Source of the DNA: Parabacteroides sp900760525
Lineage (GTDB): Bacteria; Bacteroidota; Bacteroidia; Bacteroidales; Tannerellaceae
Assembly: GCF_049860805.1 (NCBI RefSeq)
Contig: NZ_CP187555.1
Coordinates: forward strand, 496,001 to 560,000
Length of the DNA stretch: 64,000 bases
Direction: 5' to 3'
Shown: positions 18,856 to 27,366 of the stretch, in pieces
Numbering within the stretch: position 1 is the stretch's first letter
How the letters are laid out: each line of letters begins with the position of its first letter
Translations under genes and position numbers: made by a program
Notes under the pieces: model-generated
Database searches by the model: none
What the model saw: only the letters and a program-made list of their open reading frames with translations
What the model was told of the DNA's origin: nothing

Positions 18856-20395
18856 TGTATAGTCCTTCTCTGGATAGCAAATGGTCGAGGTTCGCAACCC
18901 CCAGTGTCACGATCGCCATCACCGTAGCGGCATGTTCCTGATATTCCGGGATGCTTTTGCTGTAGGTGTCGCGTTCAGTGTGCCAGATTTCGCCGTAGCT
19001 GAAGTTATAGCCTTTGATATCCTTTTCGTTGAAGTCGATGGCCGGGACAGCTTCGACGGCAAAGACGGAGGCATCCGTGCCGCCCGGTTGTGACGGTTTG
19101 GTGAACGGGCCGGCTTCTTTCACTTCGAACGGGTAGTCGGGGCGAATCTTCTTGACCGGTTCGCATATCTTCACGAAATCGGGGTACATAGCCTTGGGTA
19201 CGTCGAGTCCGACGGGAGGTGTCGGGCCGCCGTCGCGGTTGAACAGGTTGGATATTTTGCCTAACTTGTCTTTATTGGCTTTTACCCAGGCTGTCGAACC
19301 TAACAGTCCGAACTCTTCGCCTGCGAAAGCACAGAACAGCATCGTCCGTTTGGGTTTTGCACCGGATTTCATGATCATGCGGGCCGCTTCCATAACCGGA
19401 GTGATGCCCGAACCGCAGTCAACGCCGCCTGTCGCCACGTCGAACGCATCCAGGTGGCCGCTTGCCATTACATATTCATCCGGATATTTACTCCCTTTGA
19501 TCTTACCGATCACATTATAGTATTTTACCGGTCCCATCCGGAAATGGTTACGGATGTCGAATTCAAGGAAGAAAGTGCGGCGTTCCTTTACCATCTGCTT
19601 GATGGTCGCATACTGATGTTCGTCCAGCTTAATGTCACAGACGTCCGGCAGGTTGTCGAACGTGAAAGCAGGATCGTTCATGACAGCCTTGTCGTAGAGG
19701 GCACGCAAAGGGACGGTAGCCGACTGGATAAATCCGAGTACACCGGCCTCGCACATCTCTTTGTAGAACAGTGCCGGGACATTCTCTTTCAAAGGCAACA
19801 GCGGGTTGTCGGTGTTGTTGTTCCAGTTGTCCTCCATGATCTGGTAGTTCTTCTTGGCCGTTTCATTGTTTTCGGCGATGATGGCGGCACGGATGGAGTC
19901 GCCTTTGGCTGAACGGTCGACAGGCCAGCCGACATTCTTCCCGTTGATCAGCACCCAGGCCCCTTTCAGTTGTCCTTTTATGCGGTCGAATTCGCTTTGG
20001 GTTAGCGGTTCCTGCAAGACGTGTCCGCGCTGCACACCTTTCGTTCCGGCAGTGTAGGAGGGAGTGACGAAGTGCAATTCCATCCCGTTCTCACCCAACA
20101 GCTTGCCGAACCAGGGCCCGCGGTTGAAGCCTACAGGTAGCGTACCGGCTTCTTGCAGTTCTACTTCCAGCCCCCATTCCTTAAACTTGGAAGACACCCA
20201 GTCGACCGCATTGTCATAGGCATTCGAGCCGATCACACGGCCGCCGATGCGGTTGGTGAGCACATCCAGATGGTCCATCACCTGGTTGTCCGTTTGTCCG
20301 ATTTCGATGATTTTGTTTACGGCAGCATCCTGTGCCGGAACCGAATGAACAGCCATGCAAGCCATCGCTGCCCAGATAAGTAAAGCTCTTTTCAT
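18851..20395 (-). CDS. M28 family zinc metallopeptidase, exported
   Basis: The ATG at 20395 gives a signal peptide (MKRALLIWAAMACMAVHSVPAQ); further upstream codons of the frame are probably not translated. The catalytic domain carries the zinc motifs SGHLDAFD, GGVDCGSG, AGEEFGLLGS, NRDGG and a late WHTERD, as in M28 aminopeptidases. Cys replaces the usual Asn after the bridging Asp (DCGSG rather than DNGSG). An inserted region at about 130-270 between the fold halves resembles a PA-type lid. The 514 residues are probably periplasmic. It is monocistronic. A MITE-like element begins 86 bp upstream of the start. Confidence 0.85.
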   Translation of the reverse strand: MKRALLIWAAMACMAVHSVPAQDAAVNKIIEIGQTDNQVMDHLDVLTNRIGGRVIGSNAYDNAVDWVSSKFKEWGLEVELQEAGTLPVGFNRGPWFGKLLGENGMELHFVTPSYTAGTKGVQRGHVLQEPLTQSEFDRIKGQLKGAWVLINGKNVGWPVDRSAKGDSIRAAIIAENNETAKKNYQIMEDNWNNNTDNPLLPLKENVPALFYKEMCEAGVLGFIQSATVPLRALYDKAVMNDPAFTFDNLPDVCDIKLDEHQYATIKQMVKERRTFFLEFDIRNHFRMGPVKYYNVIGKIKGSKYPDEYVMASGHLDAFDVATGGVDCGSGITPVMEAARMIMKSGAKPKRTMLFCAFAGEEFGLLGSTAWVKANKDKLGKISNLFNRDGGPTPPVGLDVPKAMYPDFVKICEPVKKIRPDYPFEVKEAGPFTKPSQPGGTDASVFAVEAVPAIDFNEKDIKGYNFSYGEIWHTERDTYSKSIPEYQEHAATVMAIVTLGVANLDHLLSREGLYK

Positions 20396-20481
20396 ATTGC
20401 GTGTTTTTTTATGGTGCTGCAAATTAAAATATAAAAAGTTCGTGTTCCAAATGTATTTTAAGTAAATGTCTGACAAACGTT

Positions 20482-20800
20482 AGGGCAACCGCACCAAATC
20501 CAACAGTAACAATTCTTTATTTCTATGAAGAGAAAAACCCGTTTTTGTCCCGAATAATTCTTTCTTAAGTGCCTGCTAATTCTGTAATCGGTGTCAGTGA
20601 TTTTATAATCAGTGGTTGTGATTATATAATTGCTGGCACTGATTTTATAATCACTGGCACTGATTACAGAATTAACAGGCACTCCGATGTTTTTTTATGC
20701 CTATGTAGATAAGTTTTCTTGTAGCGGGGATAGATTATTCCTTATCTTATGTAGTCCATAAGATCGTATTGCTTAAAAATGAATTTGGTGCGGTTGCCCT
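20482..20800. mobile_element. MITE-like element, copy 1
   Basis: A 319-bp non-coding element is bounded by 18-bp perfect terminal inverted repeats (AGGGCAACCGCACCAAAT). Inside are a second inverted repeat (ends 20569 and 20682) enclosing four 21-bp tandem units (20591-20674) and a small hairpin (ATCTTATG/CATAAGAT). A second copy at 37270-37588 in the same orientation differs at about 11 positions by eye. No transposase is present. A clear target duplication is not visible at this copy. Confidence 0.7.
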
Positions 20801-20912
20801 GTGATGCAGCCGATCAGACTTTCTTTTCGTAAATATATTTCCATCGTAGCGATAACATTGTTATTTAGGTTTCTTAATAAGGCAAAGGTGAGATATATTC
20901 TTGAATTATACC

Positions 20913-20920
20913 TACTTTTG
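20913..20920 (+). promoter_or_regulatory. -7 promoter element for the EFR1-type operon
   Basis: TACTTTTG matches TAnnTTTG, 22 bp before the ATG. No good -33 box is seen. Confidence 0.5.
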
Positions 20921-20942
20921 TATTTGAAACAAAAATAGGAAT

Positions 20943-21716
20943 ATGATATTTTACTTTACCGGAACAGGAAACTCTCTTTGGGTGGCGAAGTCTCTGGGCG
21001 AGGCATTGGGAGAACCGTTGGTTTCGATTGCGGATGAATTGCATAAAGAGGAAAAAGACCTGGTTTATCCGGTTCGTCCGGATGAAAAGATCTTATTCGT
21101 CTATCCCGTGCATTCTTGGGGGCCGGCGGTTCTTGTTACTCGTTTTATCTCCCGTCTGACTTTAAACGGATATGCCGGACAACCGGTCTATTCAGTTTCT
21201 ACTTGTGGTGATGAATGCGGATATACGGATCAGCTAATAGGAAAGTCATTGGGAAAAAGAGGTATATCGCTTTCGGCTGCATACTCTGTCATTATGCCGA
21301 ATAACTATATCCTGTTGCCTGGTTTTAATGTAGACAGCAAAGAGGTGGAGGAACGGAAATTGCAGGATGCCCCGTTGCGTGTGGCTGAGATTATAGAAGC
21401 GATTCGGGAGCATCAGCAGGACGCTTTGTACCATACGGGAAGTATGCCAGGTTTGAAAAGCTATTGGATCTATCCTCTTTTTGCTCATTTGGCTATCGGA
21501 AGTAACTCTTTCCGGGTGACGGATGCTTGCATTTCCTGTGGATTATGTGAACGGATTTGTCCGACCGGAACAATCAGTATGCAGGACAGGAAGCCTGTCT
21601 GGGCGAATACCTGTGTGCAATGTGTCGCTTGCATTCACCGCTGTCCGGTTCGTGCGATCGAATATGGAAAAGGAACGCTTAAAAAAGGACGATATCATCA
21701 TCCTGTGATTAAATAA
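20943..21716 (+). CDS. EFR1-type flavodoxin/ferredoxin fusion protein
   Basis: The N-terminal flavodoxin-like domain starts with the FMN phosphate loop FYFTGTGNSLWVAKSL (residues 3-18). The C-terminal ferredoxin domain has two 4Fe-4S motifs, CISCGLCERICP (about 196-207) and CVQCVACIHRCP (about 223-234). This domain order matches EFRR1/EFR1 family ferrodoxins found in anaerobes. It is cytosolic, and its electron-transfer partners are unknown. It is the first gene of a unit with a thioredoxin-like lipoprotein 17 bp downstream, which suggests a redox theme, though the products would sit in different compartments. Confidence 0.85.
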   Translation: MIFYFTGTGNSLWVAKSLGEALGEPLVSIADELHKEEKDLVYPVRPDEKILFVYPVHSWGPAVLVTRFISRLTLNGYAGQPVYSVSTCGDECGYTDQLIGKSLGKRGISLSAAYSVIMPNNYILLPGFNVDSKEVEERKLQDAPLRVAEIIEAIREHQQDALYHTGSMPGLKSYWIYPLFAHLAIGSNSFRVTDACISCGLCERICPTGTISMQDRKPVWANTCVQCVACIHRCPVRAIEYGKGTLKKGRYHHPVIK

Positions 21717-21733
21717 TAAACAAACAGATAGAA

Positions 21734-22717
21734 ATGAAACGATTAGTAGTGACAGCCCTGACGGCCCTGACGTTGGCAAGTTGCCAGGAAGCACCGAAAG
21801 GTTATGTGATAAATGGAGAAGTGACCGGCAGGACGGATGGGAAAGTATATCTTAAATCCTTCCGTAATAAAATGTTTTTTGATGTCGATACGGCGGAAGT
21901 GAAAGAGGGAAAATTTACTTTTAAAGGAGAAGTGGATCAGCCTTTATTGTTTGGCCTGGCAACAGAGGATATGAATTATCCTGTTCAGCTCTTTGTAGAA
22001 AATACAAATATGGATGTGAAGATAAGTAATGACGGCGAAACGATTACGGTCCGGAACTCTCCTGTCAATGCGATCTTTCAGGAGAATTCCGAAAAGGTTT
22101 TTGAAGAAGGGTATGATATAGACAGTCTGATCACCAAGTATCCGGCTTCGCCTGCCGCCGCCTTTTATCTGTATCGCTATTTTACTTATCAGTTACCGCT
22201 GGATGAACTGAAAGCGACTCGTGCTAAGATTTCTCCCGAACTGGCCGCTTGTCCGTATGTAAAGGATCTGGATGGCATTATCAAACAATTGGAAAATGTG
22301 CAGGTCGGTAAGGTTGCCCCTGAATTTGCGTTACCCGACACCGCTGGAATTTCTGTTTCGCTCTCTGATTTCAGAGGTAAATATGTATTGCTCGATTTTT
22401 GGGCTTCCTGGTGTCCTCCTTGCCGTCGTGAGAATCCGAATGTGGTAAAGGCGTTTAATGAGTATAAAGATAAAAACTTTACGGTTGTGGGGATTTCCTT
22501 GGATAAGGATAAAAGCAAGTGGCTGAAAGCGATTGCCGACGACAATCTGACCTGGACACATCTTTCAGACCTGAAATACTGGGATTCGGAAATACCGGCT
22601 CTTTACGGTGTTCGTGGCATTCCGGCCAATGTTCTGTTAGGTCCGGATGGAGTGATCATTGCCAAAAACATAACAGGTGAGGATTTGCATAAAAAACTGA
22701 AAGAGGTAATCAAATAG
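21734..22717 (+). CDS. TlpA-like thiol-disulfide lipoprotein with DUF4369-type N-domain
   Basis: The lipoprotein signal MKRLVVTALTALTLASC (Cys17) precedes a beta-rich DUF4369-like domain (YVINGEVTGRTDGKVYLKSF, about 24-120). A helical linker and an AhpC/TSA-type thioredoxin domain follow, with active site WASWCPPC (Cys about 227 and 230) and the cis-Pro region GVRGIPAN. It probably acts in the periplasm as a thiol-disulfide reductase. Such proteins are abundant in Bacteroidetes. It is the second gene of the operon; the next starts 3 bp after its stop. Confidence 0.85.
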   Translation: MKRLVVTALTALTLASCQEAPKGYVINGEVTGRTDGKVYLKSFRNKMFFDVDTAEVKEGKFTFKGEVDQPLLFGLATEDMNYPVQLFVENTNMDVKISNDGETITVRNSPVNAIFQENSEKVFEEGYDIDSLITKYPASPAAAFYLYRYFTYQLPLDELKATRAKISPELAACPYVKDLDGIIKQLENVQVGKVAPEFALPDTAGISVSLSDFRGKYVLLDFWASWCPPCRRENPNVVKAFNEYKDKNFTVVGISLDKDKSKWLKAIADDNLTWTHLSDLKYWDSEIPALYGVRGIPANVLLGPDGVIIAKNITGEDLHKKLKEVIK

Positions 22718-22720
22718 ACG

Positions 22721-23332
22721 ATGCGGAAATATAGTTTTCTGACTTTGTTCCTTCTTTTCTGTCTCTGTCTTTCGGCGACAGAAAAGAAGGATTTTGAAAA
22801 AGCGGTGCGTGATGCCGTTTCCCGGCAGATGCAGGCATATCCGAAATCGACCTTGAAAGACTTATATAAGAATTTCTTTCAAGATAAATTCGGTCCCGGA
22901 CATATCATCAGCGATACGACGGCTGCTGGTAACTACTTGCGTCGCGAACTGGCCTCCTATACGGAGTGTACCGGAGATATTGCAGAACCGACCGGCTGGG
23001 AAGGTAACTTTCTCCGGGTAAACCTCTCAGTCATCAAAGACGGCAGGATTTCTTATAATACCTTCTTTGATGCGTTTGTCCGGAGCGTGAACGGTGTCTG
23101 CCCTGTTACAGTTGCCGAGTGGCAAAAAGAATGGTTGCAGATTGAATCTATTATCCGTTCCATGAATCTTTCCCTACCCGGTTACGATGCCGATCGAAAA
23201 GAAATAGAAGATCGTTTGGATCGGGGAGAATATGTGGGGCATCACAGTAAAGTTTTCGAAGAATCCTATTCGCCGCATTATCGTATAATCAGCAGGCTGA
23301 TATTTGAAAAGGATCTACAACCTTTGTTGTGA
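22721..23332 (+). CDS. Secreted protein of unrecognised family
   Basis: A 203-residue protein with a clear signal peptide (YSFLTLFLLFCLCLSATEKK). The mature part is helical and carries LKDLYKNFFQDKFGPGHII, YLRRELASYT, a tryptophan-containing GWEGNFLRVNLSVIKDGRI and a C-terminal GHHSKVFEESYSPHYRII. I do not recognise the family. His and Asp/Glu residues in FGPGHII and GEYVGHHSKVFEE could be functional, but no known motif is present. It sits 3 bp after the TlpA-like gene, so it is probably co-expressed in the envelope. It ends 9 bp from the convergent S4 gene. Confidence 0.75.
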   Translation: MRKYSFLTLFLLFCLCLSATEKKDFEKAVRDAVSRQMQAYPKSTLKDLYKNFFQDKFGPGHIISDTTAAGNYLRRELASYTECTGDIAEPTGWEGNFLRVNLSVIKDGRISYNTFFDAFVRSVNGVCPVTVAEWQKEWLQIESIIRSMNLSLPGYDADRKEIEDRLDRGEYVGHHSKVFEESYSPHYRIISRLIFEKDLQPLL

Positions 23333-23341
23333 GAAACGAGC

Positions 23342-23776
23342 CTATTCTTGATCTTCCGTATCTTCGAAGTCAAACTCGAAATCGAATCCGTCGTCCGGCA
23401 TACCCGGATCGGTAAACTGCTCCAATTCGCGGCGGTCTTTCTTGGTCGGCCGGCCTAAACCGCGTGCACGGTCTACAAAACCGGATATACGATTCATTTC
23501 CAATATCTCGTATTGGTCGGGAGTTGTAACGTTTTCCAGATAACCGGGCACCAATTTAGCTCCCATACGGCGTTCTGTCAGGTCGAGCACCTTGAAGGAA
23601 AAGGTGATAGGCGGCTTTCGAACCTGAATCACTTCTCCAACTTTGATCATGCGGGAAGGTTTTACATTGACCCCGTTTATCATCACCCTGTTCTTCTTGC
23701 AAGCCTCGGCTGCTATGGTACGTGTCTTGAATATGCGGGTAGCCCACATCCATTTGTCTATACGGACTTCGTTCAT
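23342..23776 (-). CDS. S4-domain RNA-binding protein (Hsp15/HslR-like)
   Basis: A short 144-residue basic protein whose first 65 residues form an S4 domain (VRIDKWMWATRIFKTRTIAAEACKKNRVMINGVNVKPS). This is followed by the RxMGAKLVPGYLE region and a basic GRPTKKDRREL segment with an acidic tail. This fits Hsp15, which in E. coli binds 50S subunits carrying stalled nascent chains. It is third in the order rplY-pth-S4, all linked to translation, and probably shares their transcript. Confidence 0.85.
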   Translation of the reverse strand: MNEVRIDKWMWATRIFKTRTIAAEACKKNRVMINGVNVKPSRMIKVGEVIQVRKPPITFSFKVLDLTERRMGAKLVPGYLENVTTPDQYEILEMNRISGFVDRARGLGRPTKKDRRELEQFTDPGMPDDGFDFEFDFEDTEDQE

Positions 23777-23843
23777 CTTATTATGAGTTGGCAGCTGGTT
23801 GGTTGATAACTATGATGTTAAACAACCGGCTGCCGCTTGTTTA

Positions 23844-24407
23844 CTATTTATTGTTATATAAGTTCATCGTATTCTGTATGCCGGCCAGGCAGAAACTTTT
23901 GATGATTTCTACAGCCCGTTTCATCTTTTCGGGCATCTCCTGGAGTTCTTCCGGCGGAAACTTGCCAAGCACATAGTTGATTTGTCCGCCACGTGGGAAA
24001 TCGCTGCCAATACCGAAACGAAGGCGGCTGTATTCTTGTGTGCCTAACAGCTGTTGGATATTTTTCAATCCGTTGTGTCCGGCATCGCTGCCTTTCGGCT
24101 TCAGGCGGAGTGTTCCGAACGGGAGTGCCAGATCGTCCACTACGACTAACAGATTCTCTATCGGAATGTTTTCTTTCTGCAACCAATAGCGGACGGCGTT
24201 GCCGCTCAGGTTCATGAATGTGTTAGGCTTCAGAATGATCAGCTCACAGTTCTTGACGCGCATCCGGGCGATTGCACCATAACGTTCTTCCGTGAAAGGG
24301 ACGCCGGCATCTTCTGCCAATGCATTTACAACACGGAATCCGATATTATGGCGGGTCCCTAAATATTCGGAGCCGATATTTCCAAGTCCTGTTATCAGAT
24401 ATTTCAT
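23844..24407 (-). CDS. pth: Peptidyl-tRNA hydrolase
   Basis: The 187 residues match Pth throughout: YLITGLGNIGSEYLGTRHNIGF with the catalytic His in TRHNIGF (about 20), LILKPNTFMNLSGNAV with the substrate-binding Asn, VVVDDLALPFGTLRLKPKGSDAGHNGLKNI and RFGIGSDFPRG. The enzyme cleaves peptidyl-tRNA released from stalled ribosomes. It lies 84 bp downstream of rplY with an imperfect hairpin between them, and upstream of the S4 protein gene. Confidence 0.95.
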   Translation of the reverse strand: MKYLITGLGNIGSEYLGTRHNIGFRVVNALAEDAGVPFTEERYGAIARMRVKNCELIILKPNTFMNLSGNAVRYWLQKENIPIENLLVVVDDLALPFGTLRLKPKGSDAGHNGLKNIQQLLGTQEYSRLRFGIGSDFPRGGQINYVLGKFPPEELQEMPEKMKRAVEIIKSFCLAGIQNTMNLYNNK

Positions 24408-24432
24408 TGTTATGTTGTTTTATAGTATAACA

Positions 24433-24465
24433 AAGGGAAGAATACTCTGCTGAATATTCTCCCCT
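24433..24465 (-). promoter_or_regulatory. Hairpin between rplY and pth
   Basis: An imperfect stem (GGGAAGAATA with TATTCTCCCC) lies between the two genes, without a strong T-tract on the minus strand. It may be an attenuator or processing signal. Confidence 0.4.
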
Positions 24466-24491
24466 TACATTATTTAGGAATAATAATTTTA

Positions 24492-25076
24492 TTATGCCTT
24501 AGCCTGAGCACCACGAGCGGCACGAGTCAACTGAACGGCGCAAACAACAGCGTTTTTAGCGTTCATCAGTTCAAGACCTTCGAAGTGTAAAGCGCCAACC
24601 TGCATAGTTTTACCTAATCCCAGGTGGTCGACATTGATATGTAATTTCTCAGGGATTGCTGTGTAAAGGGCTTTTACTTTCAGCTTTCTCATCTGCAAGC
24701 TCAACTTACCACCGGCTTTAACACCTTCGGCATGACCTTCCAGAACAACCGGGACTTCCATTACTACCGGTTTGCTGTCTGATACTTCCATGAAGTCCAT
24801 GTGCATGATAGCGTCGGTTACAGGCTGGAACTGGATATCTTTAACGATAGCCATAGTTTTCTTGCCGTCGATACTCAGTTCTACTACAAAGATTTCAGGG
24901 CTGTAAACCAAGTTACGAACGCTGTCTTTTGTGATAATGAAATGAGATACTTTTTCACCGCCGTACAGAACAGCAGGAATTTCATTGTTTTTACGCATAG
25001 CCTTTAAAGCTCTCTTCTGGTCTGCAGAAGTAGCGGCTACTTCTCTTGACTTTCCTTCTAATTGAAATGTCTTCAT
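24492..25076 (-). CDS. rplY: Ribosomal protein L25 / Ctc
   Basis: The 194-residue two-domain (CTC) form. The N-terminal 5S rRNA-binding domain (FQLEGKSREV, RNNEIPAVLYGG as KNNEIPAVLYGG) is followed by a beta-barrel domain with VVLEGHAEGVKAGGKLSLQMRKLKVKAL and an Ala-rich end. It binds 5S rRNA in the 50S subunit. Its promoter is a perfect Bacteroidetes match. It is the first gene of the rplY-pth-S4 unit. Confidence 0.95.
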   Translation of the reverse strand: MKTFQLEGKSREVAATSADQKRALKAMRKNNEIPAVLYGGEKVSHFIITKDSVRNLVYSPEIFVVELSIDGKKTMAIVKDIQFQPVTDAIMHMDFMEVSDSKPVVMEVPVVLEGHAEGVKAGGKLSLQMRKLKVKALYTAIPEKLHINVDHLGLGKTMQVGALHFEGLELMNAKNAVVCAVQLTRAARGAQAKA

Positions 25077-25159
25077 TTTGTTTTAATTTTTGTGTTACTC
25101 AAAATTAGATGTTTATGCTTTCTAATTTCCCATCACACGTACGGGGGTTAAAAGCGGTG

Positions 25160-25190
25160 CAAAGGTACGATTTATATTTATATTTGCAAA
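25160..25190 (-). promoter_or_regulatory. Consensus promoter for rplY
   Basis: On the minus strand TTTG (25190-25187) lies 19 nt before TACCTTTG (25167-25160). Confidence 0.8.
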
Positions 25191-25212
25191 ATCTTGCCTG
25201 CATGAAATTTTA

Positions 25213-25252
25213 GTTCCATAGGCATGGAACCAAAATTCCATAGGCATGGAAT
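25213..25252. repeat. Two tandem palindromes at the 3' end of the steroid-reductase operon
   Basis: GTTCCATAGGCATGGAAC (25213-25230) and ATTCCATAGGCATGGAAT (25235-25252) are two perfect 7-bp-arm palindromes with a 22-bp period. The first base pair changes compensatorily (G-C to A-T), so structure is conserved. They lie between the SDR stop and the rplY promoter. Confidence 0.7.
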
Positions 25253-25269
25253 TAAAGGGGGATGCTGGC

Positions 25270-26121
25270 TCAGAGAGAGATTCCCTTTTGCCGGAGTAAA
25301 ACTTCCGTATCATCCCAGAGCTGTTTTTGCTGTGCATGGTTCCGGATGCGTTCCGATACATTCCTTTTTTTGCAATTGGCGTAACAACAACCGTTTTTAT
25401 CTTTCGCCTCGTCCGAGAGGGCCAGATGGATGGCGGTTGCCGCACCCTGGGCCGCTGTTTTGATAAAGGGGCGGAACAGGATGTCGGTAAGTGGGTCGAA
25501 CCAGGCCTGCATCGTGATCATGTTCGTGCTGACAATCCCCGGATCCGATGCGTTGATGGTGATATCCTTGTCGCGGACTCGTCTGGCAAGTTCCTGAGTG
25601 AACAGGAGCAACGCCAGTTTGGTATTGCCATAGACCGGGATACGGAAAAAACGTCCGTTCTTTCCTTTTTCAAAGAAATCCGGGTCGATCCGGCCGATCG
25701 CATACGTGCAGGACACCGTGTTTACAACGCGGCATCCCGGTTGCATCAAGGGCAATAACTGGCGGGTGAGCATATAAGGAGCCACGTAATTGACACTTAC
25801 GATTGTTTCCAGCCCGTCTTCGGTTTTACGTACCGGAGTCGTCAGGATTCCGGCATTGTTCATCAGGCGGCTGATCGGGCGTCCTTCTTTTAGTAATTGG
25901 CCGGTGAAATTGTTTACGGATGAGAGGGAAGCGAGGTTGATGGCCCGCACTTCAATTTGCATGTTACCGGTTTCTTGTTGGATCCGTGTGCATACGGGAG
26001 CGGCTTTCGCCGGATTGAGGCAGGCCATAATCACCGGATAGCCCTCTTTAGCGAGGGCTGCCGTGATTACTTGTCCCATGCCTCCGTCGGCACCGGTTAT
26101 GATGGCTAATCCTTTTTCCAT
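25270..26121 (-). CDS. SDR oxidoreductase, probable 3-beta-hydroxysteroid dehydrogenase
   Basis: Classical short-chain dehydrogenase features: cofactor loop ITGADGGMGQ (residues 7-16), NNAG, active Ser in NTVSCTYA and YGNTK with the catalytic Tyr and Lys. The 283 residues, with an SDR layout like retinol dehydrogenases, fit the 3-beta-HSDH described beside 5-alpha-reductase in Parabacteroides merdae isoallolithocholate synthesis. That assignment rests on gene order. Its ATG overlaps the OYE stop (TAATG), so expression is translationally coupled. It is the last gene of the operon. Confidence 0.8.
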   Translation of the reverse strand: MEKGLAIITGADGGMGQVITAALAKEGYPVIMACLNPAKAAPVCTRIQQETGNMQIEVRAINLASLSSVNNFTGQLLKEGRPISRLMNNAGILTTPVRKTEDGLETIVSVNYVAPYMLTRQLLPLMQPGCRVVNTVSCTYAIGRIDPDFFEKGKNGRFFRIPVYGNTKLALLLFTQELARRVRDKDITINASDPGIVSTNMITMQAWFDPLTDILFRPFIKTAAQGAATAIHLALSDEAKDKNGCCYANCKKRNVSERIRNHAQQKQLWDDTEVLLRQKGISL

Positions 26122-27347
26122 TACTTATACTCCAGTTTTTCTATTTCTTTGACAATACTTTTGGGCAAGTTCTGAATATGTTTGTGGCAGGCCATCTCGA
26201 TGGAATACATACGGGCGATGCAATAGTTGCTATGTCCGCAGTCGCAACGGGCATGTTCGTCTTCTTTCATCTTGTTTACGAATGACGGATCGTTCAGCAA
26301 GGCGCGTGCCATGCTTACGAACTCGAAACCGTCGTTCAATACCTCGTCTATCTTTTCGCGCGAGATCAGTCCGCCTACATAAACAAGCGGCATTTTCAAA
26401 GCTGCCCGGAACTTCAGCGCATCTTCCAGAAAATAAGCCTCCTTGAACGGTTCGGACGGGATCATGAATCGTCCGGCCAGCTTCACACCGAGCGGCAACC
26501 AGCCAGCCGGCATATAATGCGTCATTGTGTGGATCGGCATGGAACCCCGCATCACGTACATCGGGGCACGGCTGACGAAACCTCCGCTAAGTATCAGTGC
26601 CTGTGCGCCGCATTCATCCTGCAACGTGCGAGCCACTTCGATGGTTTCATCAAGCTCCATTCCGCCTTTGAAACCATCGCGCATATTCATCTTTACCAGT
26701 ACTGCCATATCCTGTCCGGCGGCTTTCATCACTTCGTCCATGCACATTCTCATGAAACGCATCCGGTTTTGCAGGCTGCCTCCGTATTCGTCTTTCCGGT
26801 GGTTGGTGTAAGGGGAGAGGAACTGGCTGATCAGATAACCATGACCGGCATGTATTTCCACGGCATCCATCCCGGCTTCGCGTGCCAGATGAACCGCTTG
26901 TCCGAATGCTTTCGACATGTCCACTATCTCGGAGGGCTTCATTCCCCGGACAAGAGTGGGGGAATAGATATTGAAACCGCCGGAAGCAGAGATAGGCCTG
27001 CATCCGCAGATGTTTTTGTGGGACATGTTTCCGCAATGTCCGAGTTGTACGGAGGCGGCCGCCCCTTCCTTATGGATGGCATCGGTGATGCGTTTTACTC
27101 CGGGGATGATATCCGGGCGCATCCAGAGTTGCCGTTCGAAGGAAAGTCCGCTTTGCGTAACAGCTGCATAGGCTAGCGTCGTCATACCGATCCCGCCGGC
27201 GGCAACCGATTTATGGTAGTCGTACAACATGTCGGAAGGTGCATTTCCAGGGCACATGCTTTCGAATGCAGCTGCCCGTATCGTCCGGTTTCTCAGGGTC
27301 AACGGCCCGATTTTACCGGGAGTGAATAGTACAGATTCTTTTTTCAT
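26121..27347 (-). CDS. OYE-family NADH:flavin oxidoreductase, probable 3-oxo-steroid 5-beta-reductase
   Basis: An FMN-binding old yellow enzyme barrel: GPLTLRNRTIRAA at the start, VQLGHCGN, EIHAGHGYLISQFLSPYTNHRKDEYGGS (about residues 165-192) with the substrate His, and LVKMNMRDG. At 408 residues it lacks the C-terminal FAD/NAD domains of BaiCD/BaiH-type proteins. Near the end is an unusual cysteine set, CDCGHSNYC...MACHKH. In Bacteroidales a homologue next to 5-alpha-reductase is reported as the 5BR of bile-acid metabolism. The call here is from context plus family. Confidence 0.8.
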   Translation of the reverse strand: MKKESVLFTPGKIGPLTLRNRTIRAAAFESMCPGNAPSDMLYDYHKSVAAGGIGMTTLAYAAVTQSGLSFERQLWMRPDIIPGVKRITDAIHKEGAAASVQLGHCGNMSHKNICGCRPISASGGFNIYSPTLVRGMKPSEIVDMSKAFGQAVHLAREAGMDAVEIHAGHGYLISQFLSPYTNHRKDEYGGSLQNRMRFMRMCMDEVMKAAGQDMAVLVKMNMRDGFKGGMELDETIEVARTLQDECGAQALILSGGFVSRAPMYVMRGSMPIHTMTHYMPAGWLPLGVKLAGRFMIPSEPFKEAYFLEDALKFRAALKMPLVYVGGLISREKIDEVLNDGFEFVSMARALLNDPSFVNKMKEDEHARCDCGHSNYCIARMYSIEMACHKHIQNLPKSIVKEIEKLEYK

Positions 27348-27366
27348 CTCTTTATGAGTTAGTCAT

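Noticed and set aside
20458..20682. ORF inside MITE-like copy 1, with a near-identical one in copy 2 (37231-37470)
   Set aside because: It runs through the terminal repeat and tandem palindromic units, and its product is low-complexity. The similarity is explained by the element itself.
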